Shown here: positions 18,932-26,558 of the stretch, in pieces
Position numbering within the stretch: the stretch's first letter is position 1
How the letters are laid out: every line of letters begins with the position of its first letter
Source: Alkalicoccus halolimnae
GTDB lineage: Bacteria; Bacillota; Bacilli; Bacillales; Salisediminibacteriaceae
Direction of reading: 5' to 3'
Assembly (NCBI RefSeq): GCF_008014775.2
Contig: NZ_CP144914.1
Location: forward strand, 1,488,001 to 1,552,000
Length of the DNA stretch: 64,000 nucleotides
Notes under the pieces: generated by a model
The model's database searches: none
What the model was told of the DNA's origin: nothing
The model's input: the letters and a program-made list of their open reading frames with translations, nothing else
Program-made: the position numbers and the translations under genes

Positions 18932-19177
18932 GTGGACTTAAAAGTGAAAAAACCTATTTTTGGTGAAAGTGCAAGTACATTTGTAAATCGTCTGTCAGCT
19001 TATGAAGGAAGAGTTTTAATTAAAAAAGATCATTGGGTGGTAGACGCTAAAAGCCTGCTTGGCGTACTTGCCTTGTCGCTTTATCCGGGAGACATTATCC
19101 ATCTTGAATTCTCAGACGGTGTAGATCAAGAGGCGGTTGAGTCATTTATTGAGCTCGGATATTTCGAAAAAAATTAA
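18932..19177 (+). CDS. HPr-domain protein lacking the active-site histidine (Crh-like)
   Basis: An 81-residue protein with an HPr fold pattern. VDAKSLLGVLALSLYPGD aligns with the regulatory Ser46 region of HPr (NAKSIMGVMSL), and the C-terminal helix resembles HPr. The N-terminal HARP motif with the phosphorylatable His15 is replaced by GESAS, so PTS phosphotransfer is not expected. B. subtilis Crh also lacks His15 but keeps Ser46. Whether HprK phosphorylates this protein is unknown. The GTG start has GGGAGG at 6-base spacing. Single-gene unit with its own promoter and terminator. Confidence 0.7.
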   Translation: MDLKVKKPIFGESASTFVNRLSAYEGRVLIKKDHWVVDAKSLLGVLALSLYPGDIIHLEFSDGVDQEAVESFIELGYFEKN

Positions 19178-19184
19178 CAGAAAC

Positions 19185-19222
19185 AAAAAGGAGGCCTCTC
19201 AATGGTTGAGGGCCTCCTTTTG
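19185..19222 (+). terminator. Terminator after the HPr-like gene
   Basis: AAAAAGGAGGCC and GGCCTCCTTTT with inner CTC/GAG pairing, followed by T's. It may also serve the convergent peptidase gene. Confidence 0.9.
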
Positions 19223-19260
19223 ATTAACTTTAGAAGAAAGCAAAAGGGCAGCAGGATATA

Positions 19261-21219
19261 TCAGTGTTGCAGATGAGTATTAAACCAGTCCGTCAATTCC
19301 TGCAGGCGAGCTTGACGAAGCAGAGGAGGTCCGCTTCGGGAGAGCTCGTGATTTGCACCAGGAAACCTTACGAACCGGGGTTCCTGTCCAGCCATTCTAA
19401 GTGCCGTATAAAGCTGTTCAGCCTGTTCAACCGGGCAGCGGTAATCTTTTTCTCCATGCATAATCAGGAGGGGGGTCTTCATCTGCTTTACATACTTCAA
19501 TGGTGAAAAGTTCCATAGTTCTTCGGTATTTTCGAGAAAATCTATTCCGAGTTCCCATTCTGTAAAGAAATATCCGATATCACTTACCCCGTAAAAACTG
19601 ATCCAGTTGGAAATACACCGGAGCGTGGCAGCAGCCTGAAACCTGTCAGAGTGAGCGGTAATCCAGTTGGTCATAAAGCCACCGTAGCTCCCCCCGGTTA
19701 CCCCAAGACGGTTTTCGTTAATGTGTGGATAGGTATCCAGCACTTTATCAGTAAACGACATAATATCCGTATAATCTTTACCTCCATAGTCGCCTCTTAC
19801 AGCGTTCACGAAATTTTGACCGTATCCGTAGCTTCCACGCGGATTACAGTAAAAAACGGTATAGCCCTCTGCTGCAAACAGCTGCAGTTCGTGAAAAAAT
19901 GTATTTCCATACATAGCGTGAGGACCACCGTGGATCTCGAGCAGTCCCGGACTTTCTTCCAATGAATCTGCCGGTTGTATGACCCATCCCTGTATCTGTA
20001 TTCCATCTTCCGCTTTTACGCGGATTTCTTCAGCTTTGCGAACCCTTACCTCTTTCAGGAAACCTTCGTGAAATTTCGTCTTCTGCTGCCATTTTGATAG
20101 TTCAGGAGTCATAATATAAAACTCTCCAGGGTTTTCCGGAGTGCTGACGCCGGTAATCATTGATCCACCGCTGTGGACCGCGAAAGTGAAAACGTGCTGG
20201 TTTCCTTGTGTTAATGGCTCTAAGTGACCAGATAAATTAACTTTATATAACTGCGTGCTGCCTTCAAAACTTGCCTGCACGAAAAGGCATTTTCCGTCAT
20301 TGCTCCAGACGGGGCCGGAGCTGTTCATTCCACTGATCACATCGCCAATCATCGAATCAGTGAAACTTAAATCTGCTGATTGAGTCAGGCACTCCAGCTT
20401 AGTTCCGTTAATATCGGATATCCATAATTGAGATTGGGTAGCTCCCTGAAATTCCTTCTTGTGGCCCAGCAGTGCAATATTTCTTTCGTCAGGGGAAAAA
20501 GCCGCCTGAGAAAAAGACCCGGATGCGATTTTTTGATGTTCATTCTTTTTCCTGTTGAACAGGTAAACATCAGAACCGACATAAAAATCACCTTCTTTAT
20601 TAGCAAGGTAAATAATCCAATTTCCGTCTTTACTCCACGATACCGGCTGTAGGTCTTCCGTTTCTTCAGTTATGATTTCCGCTCTTTTTGTTTCCATGGA
20701 ATATACAGCGAGCTGCTTTCTTTGGCTGCTAAAAAAGCCTGCAGCATCAGATTTATATTTAAGTTTTTCTATGACAATCGGGGTATCTTCCTTATCGTCA
20801 TTTTCTTTTTGGGAAAGGGGGTCTTCAGGATCTGCCAGCGTAGTGAAAAGAAGTTCGTCTGAGCTTTCATTCCACATTGGCAGAGAAGCTCCTCCAGGAA
20901 GATCAGTGATTTTGTGTGCCTCTCCTCCGTTTGTAGAAATTAGGAACAGCTGTGAATGGTTATCTTCCTGTTTTTTTCCGGCGAAAGCCAGAAATTTTCC
21001 ATCGGGCGAATACTGCGGACTGCTTACTGTCCCGCTTCCAAAAGTCCATTGAGAGGTTGAAGATTCCGCTACATCGTGTACAAACAGGTGGGAAATGTAC
21101 GACCTCTCTGAAATTTTTTGACGAACAAATGCAACTTTTTGTGCATCCGGGGAAAATACGGGGTCCTGCAGTGTATGTATATTTTCCAGGTCAGAGCGTT
21201 TGATCGGTCTTTTATCCAT
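19261..21219 (-). CDS. yuxL: S9 family (prolyl oligopeptidase-like) peptidase, YuxL-type
   Basis: A 652-residue cytosolic peptidase. A beta-propeller (about 20-380) with repeated SPD and WS-DG blades precedes an alpha/beta hydrolase domain. The catalytic triad is visible: Ser511 in GGSYGGF, Asp592 in GEKDYRCP and His624 in GANHELSR. Family members release acylated or other N-terminal residues from short peptides. Length and architecture match B. subtilis YuxL (657). The ATG at 21219 has TAGGAGG upstream; the frame runs ten codons further but without a site. Exact specificity is unknown. Confidence 0.88.
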   Translation of the reverse strand: MDKRPIKRSDLENIHTLQDPVFSPDAQKVAFVRQKISERSYISHLFVHDVAESSTSQWTFGSGTVSSPQYSPDGKFLAFAGKKQEDNHSQLFLISTNGGEAHKITDLPGGASLPMWNESSDELLFTTLADPEDPLSQKENDDKEDTPIVIEKLKYKSDAAGFFSSQRKQLAVYSMETKRAEIITEETEDLQPVSWSKDGNWIIYLANKEGDFYVGSDVYLFNRKKNEHQKIASGSFSQAAFSPDERNIALLGHKKEFQGATQSQLWISDINGTKLECLTQSADLSFTDSMIGDVISGMNSSGPVWSNDGKCLFVQASFEGSTQLYKVNLSGHLEPLTQGNQHVFTFAVHSGGSMITGVSTPENPGEFYIMTPELSKWQQKTKFHEGFLKEVRVRKAEEIRVKAEDGIQIQGWVIQPADSLEESPGLLEIHGGPHAMYGNTFFHELQLFAAEGYTVFYCNPRGSYGYGQNFVNAVRGDYGGKDYTDIMSFTDKVLDTYPHINENRLGVTGGSYGGFMTNWITAHSDRFQAAATLRCISNWISFYGVSDIGYFFTEWELGIDFLENTEELWNFSPLKYVKQMKTPLLIMHGEKDYRCPVEQAEQLYTALRMAGQEPRFVRFPGANHELSRSGPPLLRQARLQELTDWFNTHLQH

Positions 21220-21761
21220 ATAAAAACCTCCTAATAAGTATATTTTCATCGTAGCAAAAAAATTCGGAATACGAAATATTTAATTGTAGTCGAGGTAAAT
21301 ACTTCGGAAATGCAAACAAAAGGAAGCGAGTATTTTCTTCTTATATAAGGTGTGAATCATTAGTACCCTTTGTTGTTCGAAAGGAAAACAATAATTCTTC
21401 TTCCTTTATTCCATTCATATAGCCACAACAAAGGAACTGAACAAACTTGCTTTTTCATCTGAATGACGAAGGGTTTTCGTTTACTGAATAGAAAATATTG
21501 CAGGCGCAGCAAAAGACGTCATCCTGTGTCATAAGAAAAGAGTGTCTTCTTTTGGGATTCGCAGAGGGAATAGAGCGACTTCAGGGGGCGGCAGAGGGCG
21601 CGAAGAGCCGTTCAGCAGGGAGGGCAGAATGAACTGAGGCAGTCTCTGCGCCACTATGGAGACGATGAACACAGGTTAAGGTGTAAGAACTTTAATATTT
21701 AAGTTCCTATTCTGTAGTTTTAGAATTTTTTGTAAGAGGGCCGGTAGAGCCTATTTTTATA
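21220..21761. other. Gene-free stretch upstream of mntA
   Basis: No gene seen. It holds an inverted repeat CTTTGTTGT (21368-21376) / ACAACAAAG (21425-21433), a reversed copy of the intergenic repeat (21556-21651) and AT-rich sequence. Confidence 0.55.
21556..21651 (-). repeat. Intergenic structured repeat, copy 4 (reversed, diverged)
   Basis: Read on the minus strand it shows GCCTCAG, then a GC-rich middle, then GAAGTCGCTC, in the same order as copy 1 (GGCCTCAGC ... GGAGTCGCTC). Confidence 0.4.
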
Positions 21762-21789
21762 AATAATGTTGCCTTAAGGAAACATTATT
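21762..21789. promoter_or_regulatory. Probable MntR operator (28-bp palindrome)
   Basis: AATAATGTT-G-CCTTAAGG-A-AACATTATT is palindromic apart from one pair. Its core GTTGCCTTAAGGAAAC closely matches the MntR box I recall from Bacillus (TTTGCCTTAAGGAAAC). It ends 3 bases before the -35 of the mntA promoter and so fits manganese-dependent control of the downstream metal-binding lipoprotein gene. Confidence 0.75.
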
Positions 21790-21792
21790 TGC

Positions 21793-21821
21793 TTTACAAA
21801 ACTTTTAAGTAATACTATAAT
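21793..21821 (+). promoter_or_regulatory. Promoter of mntA
   Basis: TTTACA (21793-21798), 17-base spacer, TATAAT (21816-21821), leaving a leader of about 190 bases. No manganese riboswitch motif is seen in the leader. Confidence 0.75.
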
Positions 21822-22020
21822 TACAGAATAGTTTGGTCTCGGGAAACATTTATAGTTTAAGCTAAATATTTAATAGAACCATTATTATTTGAATTTCGGA
21901 AAAGATCAACAGGATATTTATCTGAACCTATCTGCAGGAAAATTGATAAATAAATTAATGTGCTGATGTTGAAGATACCGCATATTATTAATTAAAGAAA
22001 TATGAAAGGAGTATGAATCA

Positions 22021-22938
22021 ATGAAAAAGACAAACTTATTCTGGCCGCTGCCACTGCTTCTGGTTGCAGCTTGTGGAGAAGAATCTTCTTCTACAGAATC
22101 TGAAAATCCCAATAATTCAACAAATGAAGAGGGGATCTACGTTACAGCCAGCTTCTCTATTATTGGGGACATGGCTGAGGCTGTAGTTGGAGATCGTGGA
22201 ACTGTCGATTATATTGTCCCGATCGGAGAAGAACCGCACGAGTATGAACCTGTACCAAGTAACTTCCAGGAAGTGAACGATGCTGATGTTTTTTATGTAA
22301 ACGGGATGAATCTCGAAGCATGGCTGGAACGGATCGTTGATAATGCTGCTGATACAGAAATAGTCCAAGTTACAGAAGGAATGGAGGAAATTCCTCTGGA
22401 GCAGGAAGATGGACCCGATCCTCATGCATGGCTGAGTCCGAAAAATGCGGAAGTTTATATAGATAATATCGTGGCTGACCTTTCCGAGCGGGATCCAGAA
22501 GGGGCAGAGACGTTCGAAGAAAACGGTCGTGCCTACCTGGAAGAAATAGATACTCTGGTAGTTGAAATAGAAGAAATGCTTGCAGATATACCAGAAGAAC
22601 AGCGTCTGATAGTCGTAAGTGAGAATGCTTTCAAGTATTTTGGAAGAGATTTTAACATGGATACGGATGGAATATGGGATATCAACTCGCACGAAGAAGG
22701 AACTACAGGCCAGATTAACCGGATTATTGATGTACTAAATGATCGGGATATCCCGGCCGTGTTCGTGGAGTCCACTGTTGACAAACGCTATATGGAAACC
22801 GTGGCAGATAATGCCTCTCTTGAAATTGCAGGAGAAGTTTATACAGATGCTGTTGGTGTGGAAGGATCGGAAGCCTCCAGTTATATTGATATGATGCGTT
22901 ATAATGCAGAAACTTTTGCAGAGGGCCTTTCTGAGTAG
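22021..22938 (+). CDS. mntA: Manganese-type ABC transporter solute-binding lipoprotein (MntA/PsaA-like)
   Basis: Extracytoplasmic metal-binding lipoprotein of cluster A-I. A signal peptide with lipobox LVAAC gives lipidated Cys18, followed by a Ser/Glu/Asn-rich spacer. The metal site is His73 (EEPHEYEP), His135 (DPHAW), Glu201 (SENAFKYF) and Asp276 (YTDAVG), the H-H-E-D set of Mn-binding TroA/PsaA proteins. There is no His-rich loop of the ZnuA type. It resembles B. subtilis MntA throughout. A GAAAGGAG site precedes the ATG. No permease or ATPase gene adjoins it, so partner subunits must lie elsewhere. Confidence 0.88.
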   Translation: MKKTNLFWPLPLLLVAACGEESSSTESENPNNSTNEEGIYVTASFSIIGDMAEAVVGDRGTVDYIVPIGEEPHEYEPVPSNFQEVNDADVFYVNGMNLEAWLERIVDNAADTEIVQVTEGMEEIPLEQEDGPDPHAWLSPKNAEVYIDNIVADLSERDPEGAETFEENGRAYLEEIDTLVVEIEEMLADIPEEQRLIVVSENAFKYFGRDFNMDTDGIWDINSHEEGTTGQINRIIDVLNDRDIPAVFVESTVDKRYMETVADNASLEIAGEVYTDAVGVEGSEASSYIDMMRYNAETFAEGLSE

Positions 22939-22952
22939 TATAGGCATTGTCG

Positions 22953-22981
22953 TTGTCTTTCTCTATCTTTCTTGGTAAAAT
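22953..22981 (+). promoter_or_regulatory. Promoter of the HesB-like gene
   Basis: TTGTCT (22953-22958), 17-base spacer, TAAAAT (22976-22981). It lies 14 bases after the mntA stop and suggests separate transcription. Confidence 0.6.
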
Positions 22982-23013
22982 ACGAATAGAAATTAACTTA
23001 AGAGGTGAATAGA

Positions 23014-23298
23014 ATGCAGATTACTGATCAGGCAAAGCAGTATATTGAAGGATTAATGAACGAGCACGATGCAGCAAACATTAAAATTTTCGCTGCTGGA
23101 ATGGGCTGAGGAGGTCCCCAGCTGGGTCTGGCGCTGGATGCGCCGGCAGAAGAAGATATAATTGAAGAAATTAACGGCATACAGGTTGCTTTCGAAAAGA
23201 TGATTCATGAACAGGCATCCGGAATCGAACTTGGTTTTCAGCAGACGGCTGATGGCGGAGGTCTAGTAATGAATGGCGGAGACAGCGACTGCTGTTAG
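23014..23298 (+). CDS. HesB-like selenoprotein (in-frame TGA at codon 32 read as selenocysteine)
   Basis: The ATG at 23014 has AAGAGGTG upstream. The frame reads 31 codons to a TGA (23107-23109) and continues 62 codons to TAG (23296-23298), 94 residues in all. The protein resembles small HesB/IscA-like proteins: the N-terminus is ITDQAKQYIEGLM, then IKIFAAGMG-Sec-GGPQLGLALD, a HEQASGIELGF strand, and a C-terminal Cys-Cys. In this family the residue before GGP is a redox Cys or Sec, and HesB-like selenoproteins are known in bacteria. A hairpin just after the TGA fits a bacterial SECIS. The main alternative is a Cys-to-stop pseudogene. Selenium machinery cannot be checked in this window. Confidence 0.85.
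23110..23146 (+). promoter_or_regulatory. Candidate bacterial SECIS element
   Basis: Immediately after the TGA, CTGGCGC (23128-23134) pairs with GCGCCGG (23140-23146), 7 bp with one G-U, closing a 5-base loop TGGAT. A G is the second loop base, and 25 bases separate the TGA from the loop. Both points meet the usual bSECIS rules (G in the first two loop bases, about 16-37 bases from UGA). A small CCCAG/CTGGG palindrome lies below it. Confidence 0.75.
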
Positions 23299-23380
23299 CA
23301 TGAATAGAATGTTAGAAGCGGCTGTACCTTAAGGGAGGCAGGCTGCGCCAGGCTGCACGGTAATTCGTGGTCTGTTTTAG

Positions 23381-23416
23381 AGCGTCATGACGGGATTATG
23401 CGTCATGACGCTTTTA
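23381..23416 (+). terminator. Terminator after the HesB-like gene
   Basis: AGCGTCATGACG (23381-23392) and CGTCATGACGCT (23401-23412) form a perfect 12-bp stem with an 8-base loop, followed by TTTT. Confidence 0.93.
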
Positions 23417-23520
23417 AATTTAATTCTTAATAATGCCGCTTTGAACGCTATTTAGTTAACTATTAATTTTTCAGATACCATGCTCGTGTTCCATACTGTT
23501 CGCACTTCAGCGAATTTCAG

Positions 23521-23541
23521 AACTTGATATCAAGTTATAAT
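23521..23541 (+). promoter_or_regulatory. 16-bp perfect palindrome overlapping a -10 element
   Basis: AACTTGATATCAAGTT (23521-23536) is a perfect palindrome whose last base is the first of TATAAT (23536-23541), about 30 bases before the aldo/keto reductase ATG. This is typical placement for a repressor site. No consensus -35 is seen. The regulator is unknown. Confidence 0.6.
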
Positions 23542-23572
23542 CAGGGAAGATAACAGGAAAGGAAGCCTTATT

Positions 23573-24556
23573 ATGAAAACAATAACAAATCGTAAGCTGG
23601 GCAGTTCGGATATGGAAATTTCTCCAATCGGTCTGGGCTGCTGGCAGTTTAGTAAAGGCAGCAACGCAGTAGGTAAATATTGGGATAGCTTAGCAGATGA
23701 GGATATGAATCAAATAATTAAAGTAAGTATAGAGAATGGCATTGATTGGTTTGATACAGCGGAAGTATACGGGAATGGTGCTTCAGAGCGTGTACTGGCT
23801 GCCGCTCTTGATGAATGGAACATAGGTTTTGATGAAGTGAAACTAGCTACTAAATGGTGGCCTCTGTTTAGAAAAGCTGCATCTATTGAAAAGACGATTG
23901 AAAGACGTAAGGATGCTTTAAATCAGCGGCCGATTGACCTGTACCAGATTCACCAGCCGTTTTCTGTTTCCTCAATTAAAAATCAAATGAAAGCGATGGC
24001 AGAACTTCAGAAGCAGGGCAAAGTCCGCAATATTGGAGTCAGTAATTTTAATGAAAAACAAATGAGAGAGGCTCATGCAGTTTTAGCAGAGGATAACCTT
24101 CCGCTCGTTTCAAATCAGGTGAAATACAGCCTGCTCGACAGACGTATCGAAAAGAACGGACTACTGGCTGCAGCAAAAGAACTGGAAACCGCGGTTATCG
24201 CTTATTCCCCGCTGGAACAAGGACTTCTATCTGGTAAGTATCATGATAATCCGGAAATGATTAAAAAAACGTCCGGTCCAAGAAAGTGGATGGGAAAATT
24301 CAAAGAAAACCAATTGCCTAAAACGGAACCGCTTGTCTCCTTACTGAAGGAATATGCTGATCAATATAATGTTACCGTAAGCCAGATTGTACTTAACTGG
24401 ATGATTAATTACCACGGAAGCGCGGTATTTGTAATACCGGGAGCATCGAAAGTGAAGCAGGCAGAAGAAAATGCAGGAGCGATGACTTTTTCTCTTACTG
24501 GAGAAGAGCTGGAGCAGATTTCTGAAGAAGCCTGGAAAGTACAGTTATATAAATAA
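23573..24556 (+). CDS. Aldo/keto reductase
   Basis: NADPH-dependent oxidoreductase, 327 residues, TIM-barrel. The catalytic tetrad is Asp61 and Tyr66 (FDTAEVYG), Lys94 (ATKWW) and His127 (QIHQP). NIGVSNFN and the late PGASKVKQAEEN cofactor-binding segment are present. It belongs with the general sugar/aldehyde reductase group near YhdN/IolS; no substrate can be assigned. GAAAGGAAG precedes the ATG. Possibly controlled by the palindrome over its -10. dapF follows after 76 bases. Confidence 0.9.
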   Translation: MKTITNRKLGSSDMEISPIGLGCWQFSKGSNAVGKYWDSLADEDMNQIIKVSIENGIDWFDTAEVYGNGASERVLAAALDEWNIGFDEVKLATKWWPLFRKAASIEKTIERRKDALNQRPIDLYQIHQPFSVSSIKNQMKAMAELQKQGKVRNIGVSNFNEKQMREAHAVLAEDNLPLVSNQVKYSLLDRRIEKNGLLAAAKELETAVIAYSPLEQGLLSGKYHDNPEMIKKTSGPRKWMGKFKENQLPKTEPLVSLLKEYADQYNVTVSQIVLNWMINYHGSAVFVIPGASKVKQAEENAGAMTFSLTGEELEQISEEAWKVQLYK

Positions 24557-24632
24557 ACAGAAGTGGCTCAGTCACTTCCGGCGGAAATATTCTACGCCGT
24601 GATTAAAAGGGTGAGCTGTAAGGAGGCATAAA

Positions 24633-25601
24633 ATGAATATTGAATTTTTGAAATGTCATGGTTCGGGTAACGATTTTATAATCATTGATGAATGGACGAA
24701 GGGATATCGATTTACGGAGGAAGAAAGAAAAGAAGCAGCAATTCAGCTGAGCAGAAGAAACAGCATTATTGGATCAGACGGTATCCTTTTTGTTATAGGA
24801 AGCAGTAATGCAGATGCTAAAATGCGAATGTTTAATTCAGATGGCTCAGAAGCAGAAATGTGCGGGAATGGACTCCGGTGTGTCGCCAGATATGCGATTG
24901 AGAAGCTGAAAAAAGAATCATTGATGATTGAAACAATGAAAGCAATTCTTCCGGCAGCTAAAGTACCGGATGTATACGAAGGTATTCAAACGTTTGAAGT
25001 GGCAATCGAGCCGGTTTCACTAAATCCGGCATCACTGCCTCTGCAAACCGGAAAAGCCTCATGGAAAGAGACTATCATACCTGAAATTGACAAGGAGCTC
25101 ACTTTTACTGCTTTAAGTGTACCAAATCCTCATCTCGTTACAATTGTGGAGAAAGTGAGCGACGAGCAGGTTAAAGCAGTCGGAAAGAAAGCAAATGAAC
25201 TGAAACAGCTTCTTCCGAATGGTACAAATGTAAGCTTTGTTAAAATTATTAACGAAAGTACGATATTTGTAAGAACTTATGAAAGAGGAGTAGGTTTAAC
25301 AAATGCCTGTGGAACCGCTATGTCTGCTGCAACACTTGTCAGCTGCCTGCTCGGGCGCCAGCCGCTCAACGAGGTCATTACAGTATTAAACCCTGGAGGA
25401 ATGGTGCAGACAGTAGCAGAAGTACGGGGAGACGAGTCTTACTCTATTAAGCTCCGCGGTAATGCGACATACGAATTCAGCGGCAGTGTGCAGTTGGATT
25501 TTCATAATGCAGAAAAATCCGATCTGATTGAAACACAGGATTTTCCCGAGGAAACAGCAGCTTATAAAAAAATGGCCGACTACGCAAAAACGATGGCATA
25601 A
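24633..25601 (+). CDS. dapF: Diaminopimelate epimerase
   Basis: Interconverts LL- and meso-diaminopimelate for lysine and peptidoglycan synthesis. The two catalytic cysteines are Cys77 (MCGNGLRC) and Cys226 (NACGTAMSA); the N-terminus FLKCHGSGNDFIIID is standard. At 322 residues it is longer than B. subtilis DapF (284): about 30 residues follow the usual end, plus a longer middle segment. AAGGAGG precedes the ATG. It is not next to other lysine genes. Confidence 0.93.
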   Translation: MNIEFLKCHGSGNDFIIIDEWTKGYRFTEEERKEAAIQLSRRNSIIGSDGILFVIGSSNADAKMRMFNSDGSEAEMCGNGLRCVARYAIEKLKKESLMIETMKAILPAAKVPDVYEGIQTFEVAIEPVSLNPASLPLQTGKASWKETIIPEIDKELTFTALSVPNPHLVTIVEKVSDEQVKAVGKKANELKQLLPNGTNVSFVKIINESTIFVRTYERGVGLTNACGTAMSAATLVSCLLGRQPLNEVITVLNPGGMVQTVAEVRGDESYSIKLRGNATYEFSGSVQLDFHNAEKSDLIETQDFPEETAAYKKMADYAKTMA

Positions 25602-25602
25602 A

Positions 25603-25639
25603 AAAGGAGCGGTCTCTGTAATAAATGAGACTGCTCCTT
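25603..25639. terminator. Terminator shared by dapF and the convergent reductase
   Basis: AAAGGAGCGGTCTC and GAGACTGCTCCTT form an imperfect 13-bp stem between the converging genes; A and T tracts suit both directions. Confidence 0.85.
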
Positions 25640-25647
25640 CTGCTTGG

Positions 25648-26472
25648 TTAACGGACGTTCATTTCCGAAGGTTTAGGCCCTTTACGGATACCACGGTCGA
25701 GATTATGAATAAGCTCCATCTCATCATCACTCAGTTCAAAATTAAAAACATCAAAATTTTCCTTGATGCGTGATGGAGTTACCGATTTTGGAATGACAAT
25801 CGAATTATTCTGCAGATGCCAGCGGAGAATAACCTGAGCTCCTGTTTTGTCATGGTCGTCAGCAATACCCTGAACGACTGGGTGGTTTAAAACTTCTCCA
25901 CCCTGCATGAGCGGACTCCATGCTTCCACAAAAATATTGTGCTTATGGCAGAAGTTTTTTAATTCATCCTGAGCAAGAAATGGGTGGCATTCCACCTGGT
26001 TTACAGCAGGAGGTACTTCACACTCATCCAGAAGCCGCTGCAGGTGCTCTTCGTTAAAATTACAGACACCGATAGCTTTAACTTTACCTTCTTTATAAAG
26101 CTTTTCCATCGCTTTATATGTATCTACATAGTCGTCGTACTCAGGAGTAGGCCAGTGAATTAAATAAAGGTCCACGTAATCAAGGCCGAGACGTTCAAGA
26201 CTCTCATCAAAAGCTTTTAAAGTGTTTTCATATCCTTGATCTGTATTCCAGACTTTTGTAGTTATAAACAATTCATCCCGGGGGACGTCTATTTCTTTAA
26301 GGGCACGTCCGACACCGGCTTCGTTTTTATAAATCATAGCCGTATCGATAGAACGATATCCAACCCGTACTGCTTCTTTAACAGCTTCTGTAGCTTCCTC
26401 ATCTTCAACCTGCCAGACTCCAAATCCGAGCTGAGGCATTTCAACTTCGTTGTTTAATTTTATATACTGCAT
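25648..26472 (-). CDS. Aldo/keto reductase, YvgN-like (glyoxal/methylglyoxal reductase type)
   Basis: A 274-residue reductase of the AKR5 group. The tetrad is Asp43 and Tyr48 (SIDTAMIYKNE), Lys73 (TTKVW) and His106 (LIHWPTP); also present are IGVCNFN, NQVECHPF and IPKSVTPSRIKEN. Close in length and motifs to B. subtilis YvgN (reduces methylglyoxal and other 2-oxoaldehydes). AAGGAGGA precedes the ATG on the minus strand. It shares only the family fold with the reductase at 23573 and is not a tandem duplicate. Confidence 0.9.
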   Translation of the reverse strand: MQYIKLNNEVEMPQLGFGVWQVEDEEATEAVKEAVRVGYRSIDTAMIYKNEAGVGRALKEIDVPRDELFITTKVWNTDQGYENTLKAFDESLERLGLDYVDLYLIHWPTPEYDDYVDTYKAMEKLYKEGKVKAIGVCNFNEEHLQRLLDECEVPPAVNQVECHPFLAQDELKNFCHKHNIFVEAWSPLMQGGEVLNHPVVQGIADDHDKTGAQVILRWHLQNNSIVIPKSVTPSRIKENFDVFNFELSDDEMELIHNLDRGIRKGPKPSEMNVR

Positions 26473-26558
26473 GAAAACTCCTCCTTAAATGTAGCTTGCA
26501 TAAAACATTATAACATAATACGTAAGCGCTATTAACAAACAGGATCTATTGGTAAAGG

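Noticed and set aside
21827-22020. yybP-ykoY manganese riboswitch in the mntA leader
   Set aside because: The leader is AT-rich and lacks the conserved GGGGAGTA-like core motifs.
23014-23109. Short 31-residue protein ending at the TGA, or a simple nonsense-mutated pseudogene
   Set aside because: The reading frame after TGA stays coding and family-like to its natural stop, with a SECIS-like hairpin exactly placed; a random stop would not need this.
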